The position numbers and the translations under genes were made by a program. The notes under the pieces are model-generated. The model did no database searches and was not told the DNA's origin. It worked only from the letters and a program-made list of their open reading frames with translations. From Omphiscola glabra (taxonomy: Eukaryota; Mollusca; Gastropoda; Lymnaeidae), in NCBI GenBank assembly GCA_964017045.1, contig OZ024801.1:34645257-34709256 (forward strand): DNA of 64,000 bases, read 5' to 3'. Of the stretch, positions 35,471-58,100 are shown piece by piece (the first letter of the stretch is position 1; every line of letters begins with the position of its first letter).

Positions 35471-36110
35471 CTTCTTAGGTACATTCATATTGGGGGTAGG
35501 AAATAGGGTGTGTACATTTTTATGTGGATGACAATATCGTTAAATCCAATGATATTATTATTAACAGTTGTGAAAAAGAGATTTTACATTTTATTATTAC
35601 AAATAAACTTTAGTTCTTATTAAGAAAAACAGTGGCGTTCGCAAAACATGGGTAAATTTACATATGTTACCCATCAATACACAAACCCATTCATTTTACA
35701 CACGTCGAAATTTCATTTTGAAAAATGGAGTTGGGTTAAGATTTTCTTACAAAATATATATATTTTTGTTTTTACTTTGCAAAAAGTAAAGTGGGTATAT
35801 ATTATTAGATTTATAACATTTCTGTACCGGTATTAAAAAAAAAAGTTACTCAAGGCTGTTCCAGACATGAGAAATGGTTAAGAGATTCTTTTTAGATAAA
35901 ATAATTCTTTGTTTTATGATTTTCCGATAATTTAGTAGAAAACAAAGGCAAAATATTGGTTAAATTTTAAAGAAGATATCAGTATATCAAATTACGTTAA
36001 GATAAAATATATTTATATCATATACAGAGTTTTGGTTGTAAACTTAAGATTAAGTTTTTACTATTTTTATTTTAGAAAATAAAATTAGTTTAGGAGCACG
36101 AAAAGTGGTA
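35471..36110 (-). mobile_element. 5' non-coding part of the integrase element, copy A
   Basis: The reverse complement of this stretch matches 57,110-57,700: shared strings include GATGACAATATCG against GATATTGTCATC (opposite strand), GCAAAGTAAAAACAAAAATAT and GTGTGTAAAATGA. It is therefore the upstream part of the same transposon. A related stretch with GGTAGGGTAGG at 36,103 and 36,290 suggests a local duplication at its end. Confidence 0.65.
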
Positions 36111-37348
36111 GGGTAGGCCCAACATTTAACAATTTAAAAACATGACATCTAAAGTATTTCTCTAGCGTAGAAATCAGCCGTCAATAAACTCATTTGGTGA
36201 AAATAATGATTTATTTAGTGATCACTAAGATTTGGTAATTTAAGGTCATGTTTATAGAAAAAAAATATTTGTAGTTTAGCTGCCTGAAAAGGGGTAGGGT
36301 AGGCGTATAATTTAATAAAATAATTCTTAAAACTTTTAATGGTATTAGAAGTGTAAACATCAATGCATAGATACTTCTTTTTCCAAATATGGAATTGTGA
36401 TGAGTTTTCATAATAGCAGGTGGAAATTATCGCAAAGTGCCTGTCATTATTATCTCTATAACATCTGGTCATATTTTCTAGTGTAAACTTTTTAGATGGC
36501 AGATGAAGATTTTCTTAGAACACATAAATTTTTCTTTCCAAAGATTCCCAGCCTGATCTGTTTAAACAGCCGAAAATAGATTTTAATGTCAATGTGTAGG
36601 AAATCTGTACAGAATGATGCTTGCCTGGAGACTTGGGGAAAAGAATGTACTCAGACTAGGAAAACATATTTTTTTTTGATACAGTAAGGGATTTTAATAT
36701 AAAGTATAGGCCACAATTTTAAGTGGACATTTAAATGGCACCTTATTAACCGGACACTCACAAAAGTGATACATGTCCTAAATAATTATTGTGTCCGCCT
36801 GATGTAAATGTTAACCCTGAGCTCTCAATGACTGGCTACTTTTGAGAACATATAAAACGTTTGTTCTCACTTATAAGCAACAAGAACGGGTTGAAATGTG
36901 GCCTGCCATTGTTAGTGACCCATCTGTTGCAATGGCTATACTATAACTTTGTGGAATTTCTTTGCAGTTGAAGACATGCTCAATTGTATAATTGCCCCTT
37001 CCCCCCCCCCCCCCCCCCCCGGTCCCTCTCAGGTCTCTGTTTCTAGCTAAGGATAAAATTTGATACAAAACTTTCAGGAAGCAACATTTTTTAACTGACT
37101 CATTCATCCAGTTGCTATTTGTTAACGTCTTCAAATAATCGTTGATATTCATGGCTACTTCCAAGATTTTGACATCAATAATGCCAGGTTATAGTAGCCA
37201 CGCAATCCATGGATGTTTTGATGAGAAGCATTAAAAACATGCATGCAAGTACATAGCTAGTTAGCAAAGACTATTTAATTCATGGGTATCAAAGTGGCTC
37301 ATGAAACCTTTTGTGTTGGCCTCCCCTGAATTATTACTACCAAGTTTT
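36111..37348. other. Non-coding stretch with a 20-C tract
   Basis: No gene is recognised. A C-run occupies 37,001-37,020. The overlapping minus-strand open frames in 36,211-36,472 show no domain. Confidence 0.5.
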
Positions 37349-37592
37349 GTCAGCCATAACCCACTAATCTACTAGGTGATGTATCAGCCATGACCCACTA
37401 GTAGGTCATGTGTCAGCCATGACCCACTAGTAGGTCATGTGTCAGCCATAACCCACTAGTAGGTCATGTGTCAGCCCTGACCCACTAGTAGGTCATGTGT
37501 CAGCCATGACCCACTAGTAGGTCATGTGTCAGCCATAACCCACTAGTAGGTCATGTATCAGCCATGACCCACTAGTAGGTCATGTGTCAGCT
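37349..37592. repeat. 27-bp minisatellite, about 8-9 copies
   Basis: The unit is TGTCAGCCATGACCCACTAG plus TAGGTCA. CATGACC/CATAACC variants alternate. The first copy is diverged. Confidence 0.92.
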
Positions 37593-40083
37593 CACAAAGT
37601 CTAGCTAAGTATAAATGGCAAATGTAGTGGCTGCTGGTACATCCGTTTGAAAGTTGGATCAATGAATATTTCAGTCTCCCTGTTTTGTGTGAATAATATA
37701 TATATATATATATCTTTAGCTGTTAATTTGACAATCCAAACAGTGTATCATTATTTAAAAAATAAAATTTTAATTTTAACAAATAGGCATGTTTTTGATA
37801 CAATTTCCAGCGCCAGTTTGAGAGTCTCAGCCCCCCCCCCCCCTCTGCCAATAAATCCCATGTCATCCCATGGGGGCGTTAACGCCCACTTTGAGAACCA
37901 CTGCTATTCATGATGTTGTTTGCAATGGTGACTATGATATGTCTAGGGTCAATATTGCTGCAGTAAAGGCTTATGTCATAATATGCCCAGACACCAAACA
38001 ATCCTTGATCCTGCCCAGCAGCCATTGTCTCACCAAATCATCACATCTCTTTAAATAACTTATTTTTGTTTTATCATTTCTTTCACATATCATTAAATTT
38101 GCCCTACAAATGTACAAAATTGCTACATTAAACAACTCAACAAAAGAAGCAGTCTTATACTAGGATACAACAAAGGTTTAAAAAATCAAATGTCAAAAAC
38201 ATATCTCACTAAGTCAAGTTCAAATATGTCGATAAGTTTTACAACTAAGCATCAACCCCTAGACTGTTATGCTAATCACTTGCCTCAATTTTATTAGATT
38301 GTTTTGGGTTTAGAAAAACGGAATAAACATTTCAAATCAAATACATGCAAATATCAATAGAGCAAAGAAGCAATTGTTATTCATTTCTAAAAATGTGATG
38401 CACAATGCCAAAATATTTATGTTTACATCCATGGATACATCTAATGATAACAAATTAATATTAAGATTAGTTAAAATGACAATCTCTGAGGAACTTGATG
38501 TAGTCAATATCAATAACGAAAAAAAATAATTTTCCCCTTGATTTGAAATATATTGTGAGCTATAAATAGATTTGTTATGGAGCAAAAAAACAATTATAAA
38601 CAAGTTATAATATTTAGACTACCCGGTATTTACAGTCCATTCAGAGCTCCCGGTATTTACAGTCCATTCAGAGCTCCCATATACATTTTTTTAAAGTGAT
38701 TAATTTTACTTTAAATAAAACTCTATTAATTTAATAATTTCATAACAGAAATAAAAATTATGGGATGTTTTTGTTATTTATAGTAACATATTCAAAAGCA
38801 GCAAAAAATACACCTAAAATAATGATTTCAATTATAGCTGTTAAATAACTTTTCTATAATATAATTTTATAAGGCAAATGAAAGAAATTAAGGCAAATGA
38901 AAGAAATGATTGTGTTAAATTCAAATTAAAAAATGTACATTTTGTAACATGTGAGATGTACAATAATCAGTAGCATCACTAGGGATGTTGGTGTTTTGAT
39001 CTCATCCTATTCCAGGTCATACAGGACCAAATTAATATTAAAATTTCTATAGGCACCATTTCTGTCACCTCCTCTAATACTGTCACCAAATGCCGTACCC
39101 TGCCTACAGTAGTGATGCTACTAACTATACTGAAAGCCCAAGTTTGCAAATAAATCTAATCATTACTGAAATTTATTGGAAAAAAAACAACCTGATGTTC
39201 CACAAGAAATTTACTCCAAGGAAACACAATGAAATAGACATAACACTATTTAAAATGTATGTGTTACTACTACAAGTATTAAAAATAAACCAGAATCTTT
39301 GAGACATAAATTATACTGATGTGTTCTATATTAAATACCAGTTTGTGCACTGGCTATTGAGTCATAGAATTTGGAAAAGTCTTTTTTTAATGCATGTCAT
39401 GAGTATTTTAAACAAATGGTAAGAAAATATAAATAATTTTGTGCTAAAATATTATAGTTGGGTGAATTGTTTCAAAATGAAATGTTGAAATGTCTAGATT
39501 TTAAATCATTATAAACTTGTATTGAAAAACATTTCTAGATATAATATAACAGAGATTTTTTCTTGAATCTCCCTCCCCACTTTTCCAATGGACATAATAG
39601 GTATTATTGAGCACAACCCTGTCAAAAAATAACACCAGTTCTTTTTGTAGATATATAGAACTTTTTTAGCAATGAAGGGCAATAATTATTAGACATTAGT
39701 ATCTCAGAGATTTTCAATTATGACTGACTTTCATACTTACAGCACAATTGAAAATATGTGGTACTTGTTTATACATATGTTTCTTGAGAAAAATTTGACC
39801 AAACCCCCACCCCCATTAGTATGTATATAGTGTATAATGGTGATTTTAGTCATTGAGTTGATCAAAACAAACGTTTTTAAGTTCAGTTAATTGAACTAGA
39901 AAAATTGATTATAACAGACAAACCTTTCTTTATTTAAAGATTTGAGTATTATTTTGAGTTTTACATAAATACCAATTTTGATAATTTCATATATTATCAA
40001 CCAGAAGTTGAAATTTTCCAGTTTAAAGACTGATTTCATATTTTATTTTAAACTGTGACCATTTATAAACTGTCAAATCCAAA
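37593..40083. other. Intergenic DNA downstream of TMEM184C
   Basis: AT-rich and without a supported gene. It holds an AT dinucleotide run (about 37,691-37,711), a hAT-like end near 37,888-37,910 (TTTGAGAACCACTG) next to the palindrome GGGCGTTAACGCCC, and a 27-bp duplication CCCGGTATTTACAGTCCATT at about 38,621 and 38,648. Confidence 0.5.
40042..40047 (-). terminator. Candidate polyadenylation signal of TMEM184C
   Basis: AATAAA on the minus strand, 37 bases after the TMEM184C stop codon. This would make a very short 3' untranslated region, so other downstream hexamers remain possible. Confidence 0.4.
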
Positions 40084-48343
<8,260 letters not shown>

Positions 48344-49101
48344 ATTCTTGGGCTTTAATGCAGCGTAATTTGTAAATTTAATTAAAAGGTTGGTTTAGTA
48401 TAGCCAAACAAAGTCCCTTTAAACTGTTTTGTTTACAATTTATATAAGGAAACCATTTTGTTGTCATGTGACCGACTATCAGCAACCTCAATGTGAGGAT
48501 TCCCTGACTGAGTCACTATAATACCAAAATGAGTTATGCTATCTCTCCGCATGATTACCACTCAATTTTTATTTCAATTAATTAATTAGCCGGTGAACCG
48601 GGGTATAATTCCACAAATTGGGTAAAAATCTTGTGGATATTTAATAAGGAATCAATAGCATAAATAAAATTATCTTCCTTTTAACAAATGACAAATGCCA
48701 TGGCTGTCTCAATAATAGGATTGTAAAAAGTGCCGCCAGTACCGGTGTGGACCACCCCAGTCACACCCCTTCAATTTTCACTGGATCATCAACTTGGACG
48801 GGTCATATCAACTAGATAACATTATTTGAAAATGTATAGTCCAGCAAGATTAATGTTTAAAAATAAAATAAAATACACTCCAAAAAAAAAAAAAAAACCA
48901 ACTAAATAATATTAATTATGCCGTATATAAATAAATTTTAATATCGAGTAAAACACAAACAGAAAATAACAATTATAAACTTTATAATGGAAATGAAACG
49001 AATACCAACATTAAGCTAACTTCTTCTGAAATAGTTTAAATAGTTTTCTGAAGTTAAGAAGTAAGAAATCCCTGCTGTTAGCTGTTTGATATTTTTCCAA
49101 T
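48344..49101. promoter_or_regulatory. Head-to-head intergenic region of TMEM184C and MRPL22
   Basis: Only 758 bp separate the ATG of TMEM184C (minus) from the ATG of MRPL22 (plus), so the two genes probably share a bidirectional promoter. The sequence is AT-rich with no obvious TATA box or CpG cluster. A run of A lies at about 48,882-48,896. The transcription starts cannot be fixed from sequence alone. Confidence 0.6.
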
Positions 49102-52100
49102 ATGGCAACCTTCAGGGGTAAGTGTTAAAATAAAGTTTTACCAGTATTTATTTTTTTTCTACAATTTTTAGTAGTTTTATTAGAGTGATAACATAGTATT
49201 AGATATTAGTATTAGTTTTACTATTACGTAGTCCCTTAATATTAATACTTAATAAATATAGAAGCAGATATCGTTTTAAATTTTATTTTCTTTTGCAACC
49301 ACAAACAATTCATACAATCATTCATTTCAATTCAATGATTCAAGTCATTGTCATTATTAATTTGCAGTGTTAGTGAATTTAATAAAAAATATGGCAAATT
49401 CGTATAGATTGTACCGCGTTTTTTTACCATGGCCGTCATCTTGGTTGCCTGCCGGAACCCTAAATTTATCCCCCACCCTACCCTGAACCCTAAATCTATC
49501 CCTCACCCTAACCGTTTGAACCCTAAATCTATCCCTAAACCTAATGATGAGGTACGTTCTATCTGAATTAGCCAAAAATATACCTAAACATGATATATTA
49601 AATGTAAATACTCATGCTCATACCTAATGAGCCTTCTAATGGGCCATCCACTCAAATGACGTCACTGACCCCACTGTCCTCACACTATTGCCAATACTAA
49701 TACTTTAAGTAGTATTTTTGCCAATTTTAGCCCCCATCCCCCAAAATTGAAAATTCACACAAACAAATCTTCAAATTAAAAAAAAAATTGTTGTAATAAG
49801 TCTTATTTAAGTCACTAAGACTAAGGTAGGCACTTCGTTATCGCCTGGAAAAACGCCAACGGGTGTCGTAATTTCATTGTCAAAATGGCAAACTCCACTT
49901 TTTAAATTACTGAGGGTATCAGTATCAGTATCATTGGTTTGCCTTTTAATTTTATAGTCGATTTTTAGCATAATAAAGCTTTGAAAATGGATAAACTTCA
50001 CTGATCAATAACTTTTTTTTAAAAAGTGCTGATTTAAAAAAAAAAGGCTGATTAAATTTATAAGGTCATTTATAACATATCCTAAATTCATGAGTGTAGT
50101 AGACCTTAGCCTTGGGCACAGGCGTCAAAAACAAAAATCAAAGAGGTCACTTTTTTTAGGCTAGTAGGCTATGTTTGTCATCATGACCACCACACTTGAC
50201 TGTATATTACCAATTATCAATAGCAGCCATGGGGTACTAATTTATGAAATTGGTTATCCAGAATAATATAAATGGCAAATATAACTAATAATGAATAATT
50301 TCATATGAATAAAAAATGTTTTATATCATAAATAATTATTATTACCTTATCAGTGGTTTTAATTTTGGGATTGGTTGCCATGGACATGGGATTGATAACC
50401 ATTTGTCTTTGACTTAGACAGGCTGAGTAAAAGTATTTTAATAGTAATTATACTATTATAAATAATTTAGGGAGGGGGATAAATAGCTTTTATTACAACT
50501 GATATATTTATATCAGTTTAAATATATATATATTATATATATACTGTGTATTATAGGCATGTATAACACATAGTATACTATATTATTGTATAGTATAGGC
50601 CTAGACCCGACCCAACTTATTATTTGTAGGGCCTATTATAATAAATTATATGTAATGATATTTTGGGCTATGTAATCATATTTTAATGAATATTATGATT
50701 CTTAAGGCATAAACTAAGTAAACAAACAAATTTTCACTTAACTTATAGAGCTTACTTTGTTTTCTATTAACAGCCAAAGTTGAGTCTAACAATACATTTT
50801 AATTTGTAAAACAAGATGACTAACTTAAAATAAGGGACATACAATTTTTTTTGTCATATTCCGATAGGGGTAAAATACATATATAGAATATGGTAAAATA
50901 AAAAGTATGATCGTCAATGTTAACTAAATGAATCAAATAACCCCTGTATTATTTATTTATACTCATAAATGTTAAACAATTCTACAGAAAATTTGAAATT
51001 AGTATCTTAAATAATTATATTATCATTATTATTTTGGGGAAATTTTTAAAAATTTAATTAGATAAATACAAATAAGTGTCGAGTCAGCATATTTTATTTA
51101 AAAGGAAAATTATACCAAATTATACAAATTAAAGAAATCTTTTTGGGAATATTTACAATAACTAAATTTAAATTTGTGGTTTTATTTAGTAAAATTCATA
51201 TCTAACTATATTCCCTGTAAATATTATATTTTAATCTCATTTTATAATAAATTTATAGGCTCAAAAAGCAAAAGCAAAATACGGGTCAGAAAGTGTGGAG
51301 GAAAACTCCATAGTGAAGAAGAAGTGGTTTTGAGGTCCCTACTAAAAAATGCATAACTTTTGAACCACTTGAGTTTGAAAGTTGATCTTGGTGTTTTTGT
51401 AATCCATTCTCTTGGCTCTCTACTACAGCTGTAGTATTTTTTTACTTTTTTAAAAACTGTTTTGAATTTTTTTCCAAAGTGCCTTTAAGGGCTATTTTCC
51501 CACTTTTTATACCTCAAAATAATAACATCAGATCATTATTTAAATAATATATATCGGCAATTATTGGTATTATTATTTTGTTTTAAAATGTCTTGTTATG
51601 GAGTAATATGCTGGATTTCCAGTATAAATCAAGTTATTTACTTCAAAACGTCCGTTACTGAGAGTTTTTTTTGTACGGTCACGCCAACTTACGGAGATAA
51701 TATACCATTTTATATGTTTGTTTAGAAGCAACTGATCTAGAAAGTAGAGATGCAGTTTTTTTAATATGATATCATTTACAAGCTGCGGAAGTGGCATAAC
51801 TGAATTAAATGCTAAAAAACATTGATTTTAAAATTCCAATTTCGTTTTTAGATGATAAAGTCATGTTACAGCTATCAAAAGTAATCATCCTGAAATGGAC
51901 ATCCAATTTACTACTAAACTGTTCTAATTTTGTGAACACCCCATTTATGGTATCTATGCACAAAGGCTTGGAACTAAGTCACCCATGTCTGATAAAAAAA
52001 AACATTATGGCAAACTCTGATTGGTCAAAGCAGTATGCAATGACTAATTTTATCTAAGATCTTATTAAATATAGTGGCTTTTCATGGTTTTAAAAACTGA

Positions 52101-55100
52101 AATAGATAAGTTAAAACATTTTTGTTTTGTTTAGGAATATTTCATTTCTTCAAAAGAAGCTTTTTATTTCATATATTTGTTAATTTAGTGTGGGCGTGGG
52201 CTTATTTGTAATTAATGTTATGATTCTTAGGTTTACGTCAAATGACGATCTAGCCTTATTTTAAAGTGCACGGTATTTAATTTGCAATAACGGAGGGAAA
52301 AAAGGGTTCATCCCTTGTGAGGGTGTTTACCTCTATAAGGGTGTCAAACCCATGTGAGGATATCCTGGGGTGCTGTCTGCACCCTGCACTTCTAGCAATG
52401 CTACTGTTTATGCTTAAAATGTCAAGAGATGCAGGTTACCCATGAAGAATCAGTCAAGAAGTTGCTGCCTTTTGCAACAATGTACACTTTGCGAACAAGG
52501 GTTTTTAACTCAAATGAACATTAAAACAAAGAATAGAAATCAATTATTTAACTCCACAGAGAGTATTCAAATTTCTCTTAAATAAAAAAATTTGATGTCT
52601 GTAACAGGTCTAATATGAACATAATAATTTTATCTTGGATAGTGGATTGTTTTGGTAATTAAATATGTACAGGAAATGGATGAGATTGGATAATTAATGT
52701 CATGCGCAGTGGTGCGGGACTACAAGATAAGGATAGCAGATGTATGGTCGACAAGTATGGAGATTCTTATATGTTTTGCTCTTGCAATGATTCAATTGTT
52801 CATTCTATACCATCGTGTGTAATCGTGTAATTTTTCAAGTGTGAAGGAATATGATAATATACATTATCTTCCTCCAATTATAGGAGACTTTTTATTATTG
52901 TAAAAATATGTCAAGTCGTGAATAAATATTATGGTGATGTCAAAATTTCATCTGACTTATATTATTGAAGATATTGTGGTGATTAATTAATAAGAAGAAT
53001 GAAGTAAGTTTATACATCCAGTTCTCAAGTAAAATGTATCATCATCAACCCAAATAATGATGGTGTTACAATGTCATTATATAAAAATGAAACATTTCTA
53101 TAAAATTTGAAGTGAAATTATTTGAAAACAAATCCTTTTGTTCTATAATGTGGATTTTATTCATTTATTTTAGCGAATTTATTTTGTACTTTGACATTTA
53201 TTAGTGTATTCTCCATATAGATTCAATAAACCATTTTGAATCTATATAGTCAATGATTTTCCTTTTTTCAAATGGGGGGGGGGGGGTGTGTAACATCTGA
53301 GTTAAATAACAAAATATATTTTGGGGGTAATTGCTAAAACAAAAAGTTTGCCGACCCCTGAACTAGAGAGCTCCATTAAATATTAAAATATTGCTTGAAT
53401 TTAGTAAATACAAATATTCAGGAACTGCATTCAACTTACAATATGTGTGAAGGGAAATATTTAGAATATGCTTGGGGAAAAAAAAGGAACAAACAGCACA
53501 ACAGTCATTTATTGGAAAGAGCAGAACAAAATATTAAAAGAAAGAGAAAAAGAGATTTGTTTTTACTTGGAGGTACAGATGGTGATCTGCCACAAGGTGT
53601 TAGTCCTGATGGATTTTGAGGGGAGTTTGGACACAGTTGATCCATTCTTGACCTAAAACTGGAGTGCCTGCTATTGTAGTAATATGATTACAATGCAGTT
53701 TGTTTGATGGGCATTCTGATTAGATGGTCAAACTTATTTATTAATTTTATTTGCTGGTGGGCCGTAGACTGGATGACTGATTGGTACCAGGAAGTTTTCT
53801 TATTTCTTAGTTCCGAATGTGCTGCCTTCTGGCTTTACCAGCTGCTTTCCTTAAACAACTCATCTTGCAGGTGAAGAGTTTTTTCTCAAAGATTTTATTC
53901 CTTAAAGCTAGGTTACATGGACTGTGAACCATTTCAACTCCTTCTACTATGTCATGTTGTGTTGTCTGTTCTCTTTTAAGCCTTTAATTGTTTGAATCCT
54001 AAAAAATGAATTTGGACCCTCACAACACATCATCACAAGCTCATGACCTTTCCCATATGTTCTAAATATACTTTGTTGTCAATTAAGGGTGTTGAATTTT
54101 TTTCCTTTTTTTTATATTTAGGTATGTAGCAATGTTATTTTCACAAGTTAAGTTATCCCAGTGGCAACAAAAAATATTAAAAAATCAAGTTTCTTTTTCA
54201 TTGTTTGGAACAAATGTTTGTATTTTTTTTAATGGGTTCAGATCAATTGGCCTTATTTGATCTTATTAATAAATTTAAATAGTTATTAGGCTAAAGATAA
54301 TTGATTTTAAAGTCTAAGTTAACTGCTGGGCTTAGAGAACAACGACTTAAGCATAACTGTGCTTTCAGAGCTAATAAAATGTTTAAAAAAGGATAATACA
54401 GGCTTTAGGCAAAAAAGAATTTTTGTCTACATATTTTTTTTTGTAACAGTCAGAATTTATGGATTTGATGTTAGGTTTTAAAAATATAAGTTATTAAGTT
54501 ATATTAATATCTTGATAAAAATTATGTCTGTTCACTGGAAACATTTTCATTCTACTACTAATAGTACAGATATTGGGAATCTACTACTAATAGTACAGAT
54601 ATTGGGAATCTACTACTAATAGTACAGATATTGGGAATCTACTACTAATAGTACAGATATTGGGAATCTACTACTAATAGTACAGATATTGGGAATCTAC
54701 TACTAATAGTACAGATATTGGGAATCTACTACTAATAGTACAGATATTGGGAATCTACTACTAATAGTACAGATATTGGGAATCTACTACTAATAGTACA
54801 GATATTGGGAATCTACTACTAATAGTACAGATATTGGGAATCTACTACTAATAGTACATATATTGGGAATCTACTACTAATAGTACAGATATTGGGAATC
54901 TACTACTAATAGTACAGATATTGGGAAAATATAACCCTGCAGGACATTTTTAAAGTTATGAAATAATAAAAATGAAATGTACGATTTTTCTCTTTGTTCT
55001 CATTTTTCCATAGGAATTTCCTTTGCCCGGTTGGCAGTATCCTGTTTTCAAAAAAATATTCATTTGTAAGTAAAACAAAGCTGCCATGCCAGTAATATGC

Positions 55101-58100
55101 TATATATATTTTTTATAATAAAAAAAAATAGGCATAAAGTTTAATTATTAGCTTATGTATTTGATTTTTCGGTTCTTATATCATGCTATGCTTACCCTGT
55201 TTTTCAAGATCTCAGATATTATCATCAAATGCCACCATAAGAACTCCTCAGCTTTGGGCATCATTGATACACAGTAGCTCGAGTCATGCTAGTTATAGGA
55301 ACACAGACTTTGAAGAGCCACCAAAGAAAATAGGCAAAGTGAACCTAGTGCCACCAAACTGGCTAAAGTATAATGATGTTGTTTACCCACCAACATCTCC
55401 AGGAGAACCTGAAAGACCAGCTGTAAGTGATGTTGGAAAATTGGGATATTTTAGTGTGATAAGCATAAAGTTGACATTTCATTACTTTTGATGTACTTTT
55501 GGTTTCGGCCGAATCAGAAGTTAAGTTTCGGTTTATCATCCTAGACCAGGCATGTCGTCTGCCAGCACCCACTTTGCGGCCAACGAAGTAACGAAATATT
55601 CTTTATTACTATTATTTTCTTAATAGCTTTCCCCCCTGTCCTATTGTCTTTTTGGCCTGCACAAGTTTTTCATAAAATATTACGGCCTGCCTTACATTTT
55701 GAGTTGTGCAGGCCTGTCCTAGACATATTCTTTGGTTCCGTATTGCCTCAATTGGCATATTATGTAGGGTTGGCTCGTGCATTAACTGGGTTACATATTT
55801 TAAAAACTTTTCTTGTCCAAAACTAGTCTGTTATATGGTGACTTTATGTTGTACAAACCAGATTGACCTTGTTAACTATTAATGCAGTACCGTTTACCAA
55901 AAGTTTTTCCAATATTTTAATTTTATTTTTACTTTTATCTTTAAAATAGTATTGATTATAATATTGTTTTTATTTTTGTTGTAGAAAATATAGATAAATA
56001 AATAAACCTACAGCGACAGCAGTGTATCATTGTTCACCATTGGGGAGAGTAGTGTGTCACTGTTCACCTATGGGGAGAGTAGTGTGTCACTGTTCACCTA
56101 TGGGGAGAGTAGTGTGTCACTGTTCACCTATGGGGACAGCAGTGTTTCACTGTTCACCTATGGGACAGCAGTGTGTCATTTTTCTACAAGGACAATACTG
56201 ATCACCTTATTAGCAATTTTCAAAAGTTTAGAAGTTTAGATGCAAAGATAAGTAAATTATATTTTAAAACAAATTGCATATTTGTGTTATGCCTTGTGTT
56301 TGCAATGTTCTATTAATCTTTTATTCATAAACCTACTCAGGAAATTTGCCATCACAGAATGCAGATAAAATATGCTACTAAAAAAATGTGGTATCTTGCA
56401 TGCATGGTAAGTTATTTTAAATCTAAATATTTTTCTATTTAAAAATAGCCTTTTTTGGAACAAACAAATGATGAAAAATTTATTTGATAAATAATAATAT
56501 TAATAACGATAAACTAATTTTTTGGATAGGATATACTTCATCCCATTCATTATTTACCAGTAGAATATCTGTTGTCAAATTATTTTCTGTAATTGCTTCC
56601 AAAGATTCGAGGAATGTCAATTGATGAAGCTATTAAACAGTTGTCCTTCCACAAAAGAAAAGGAGCTGCCCATCTAAAGGAGGTTATATAATTTCTTGTT
56701 TAGTTAATCCCTAGGCAGATGGTGCTAAATTAAAATAAATTGCTGTCTCACAGCATTTACCTCTGATTGAACAATTTATATACAAGTAACTTTTAAATTG
56801 TAGAATTAACCAGGTCATTGACATTTTTATCTCTAAAGGCTTTAGAAGAGGCACAAGAAATTGCTGTGCGTGATCACAATGTTGAGTTCAAATCAAACTT
56901 ATGGATAAGTAAGTTGAGCTTCTCTTTACTATTTACGGTAGTTAAAAATAGTTACGGCCAAAATACTGATTAAATGGCAGGCATTTTGTGATATTCTCTA
57001 CCTGCTATCTCGAAAACTCATCAGAATTCCATTTTTTAAGAGAAGAATATTTGTAATGATGCTTATCATTTAGTTTTGAGAAATATTTATCTACTATATA
57101 CCATACCGCTTTTTCAAACTTTTTGCGCTCACGAACTACAATTTCTTTCTCTAAAAATTGTAAAACATGACATTAAATTTAAAACAAAAATTTATATATT
57201 ATATCTTTTATATTAATGGAATTTAATATATTGATATCTTTATTAAAAATTTAACCAAAATTTTGCCTTGTTTTTCTGCCATATTGTCGTAAAATAAATA
57301 ATTCTTTTATCTAAAGAAGTATCTTTGAACCGTTGTAAAATTGTTATTAATATCATAAAAATATACACCCTTTTTACTTTTCGCAAAGTAAAAACAAAAA
57401 TATAAGCCCATCTTTGTGTACGTTCTATTTTTAAGATTAATTTTTGATGTGTGTAAAATGATTGGGTTTATAAAAGGTTTATTTGAGGTATGGATATCCT
57501 TATATGTTAATGTACCTAATGTTTGTCAATGCCATTGAACTATATTTTCTTAATTGGTAAACATATTATTTATTTGTAAAAAGAGAATGAACTCCTCTTT
57601 TTCAGGACTGTAATTTCATTTGAATTAAAGATATTGTCATCCACATAAAAATTTACAAACCCTATTCCCCCCCCCCCCCCATTATGTACCTAAGAAGGTC
57701 AAAAGTTTATCAAATTCATTCCTTTATTATGAGGCATATATTGTGCTGCCTAGGGCAAAAATGAAAGTATTGAACATATATATAATTTCCATATATTTAA
57801 TATTGTGGTTATTTATTTTAAAATTAATTAAATTGCAACGTCATGTGGTTAGTTGTGAATCAGTGAATGCTATTTCCCTGTGATGTTTCACTGCCTTTAA
57901 ATAGTATTTTCTCATAAGTTTTTTATTTCTTTATAAATTTGATGAAGTACATTTTTGGAATGAAAAATAAGTAAAACTTATTAAATATTAAAAATACAAA
58001 GCTAACATTTGTTTTTTTTTATTAACAAGTAATCAATAATACGAAATTGAAAAGGGGAAAATACATTATAAGTTTTGTCACACATGGTTTAAATCAAAGA

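Noticed and set aside
55183..55208. Start of a separate gene at the in-frame ATG upstream of MRPL22 exon 3
   Set aside because: The frame joins exactly in phase to exons 1 and 2, which begin with an ATG and give a targeting-peptide-like N-terminus, so this is an internal exon.
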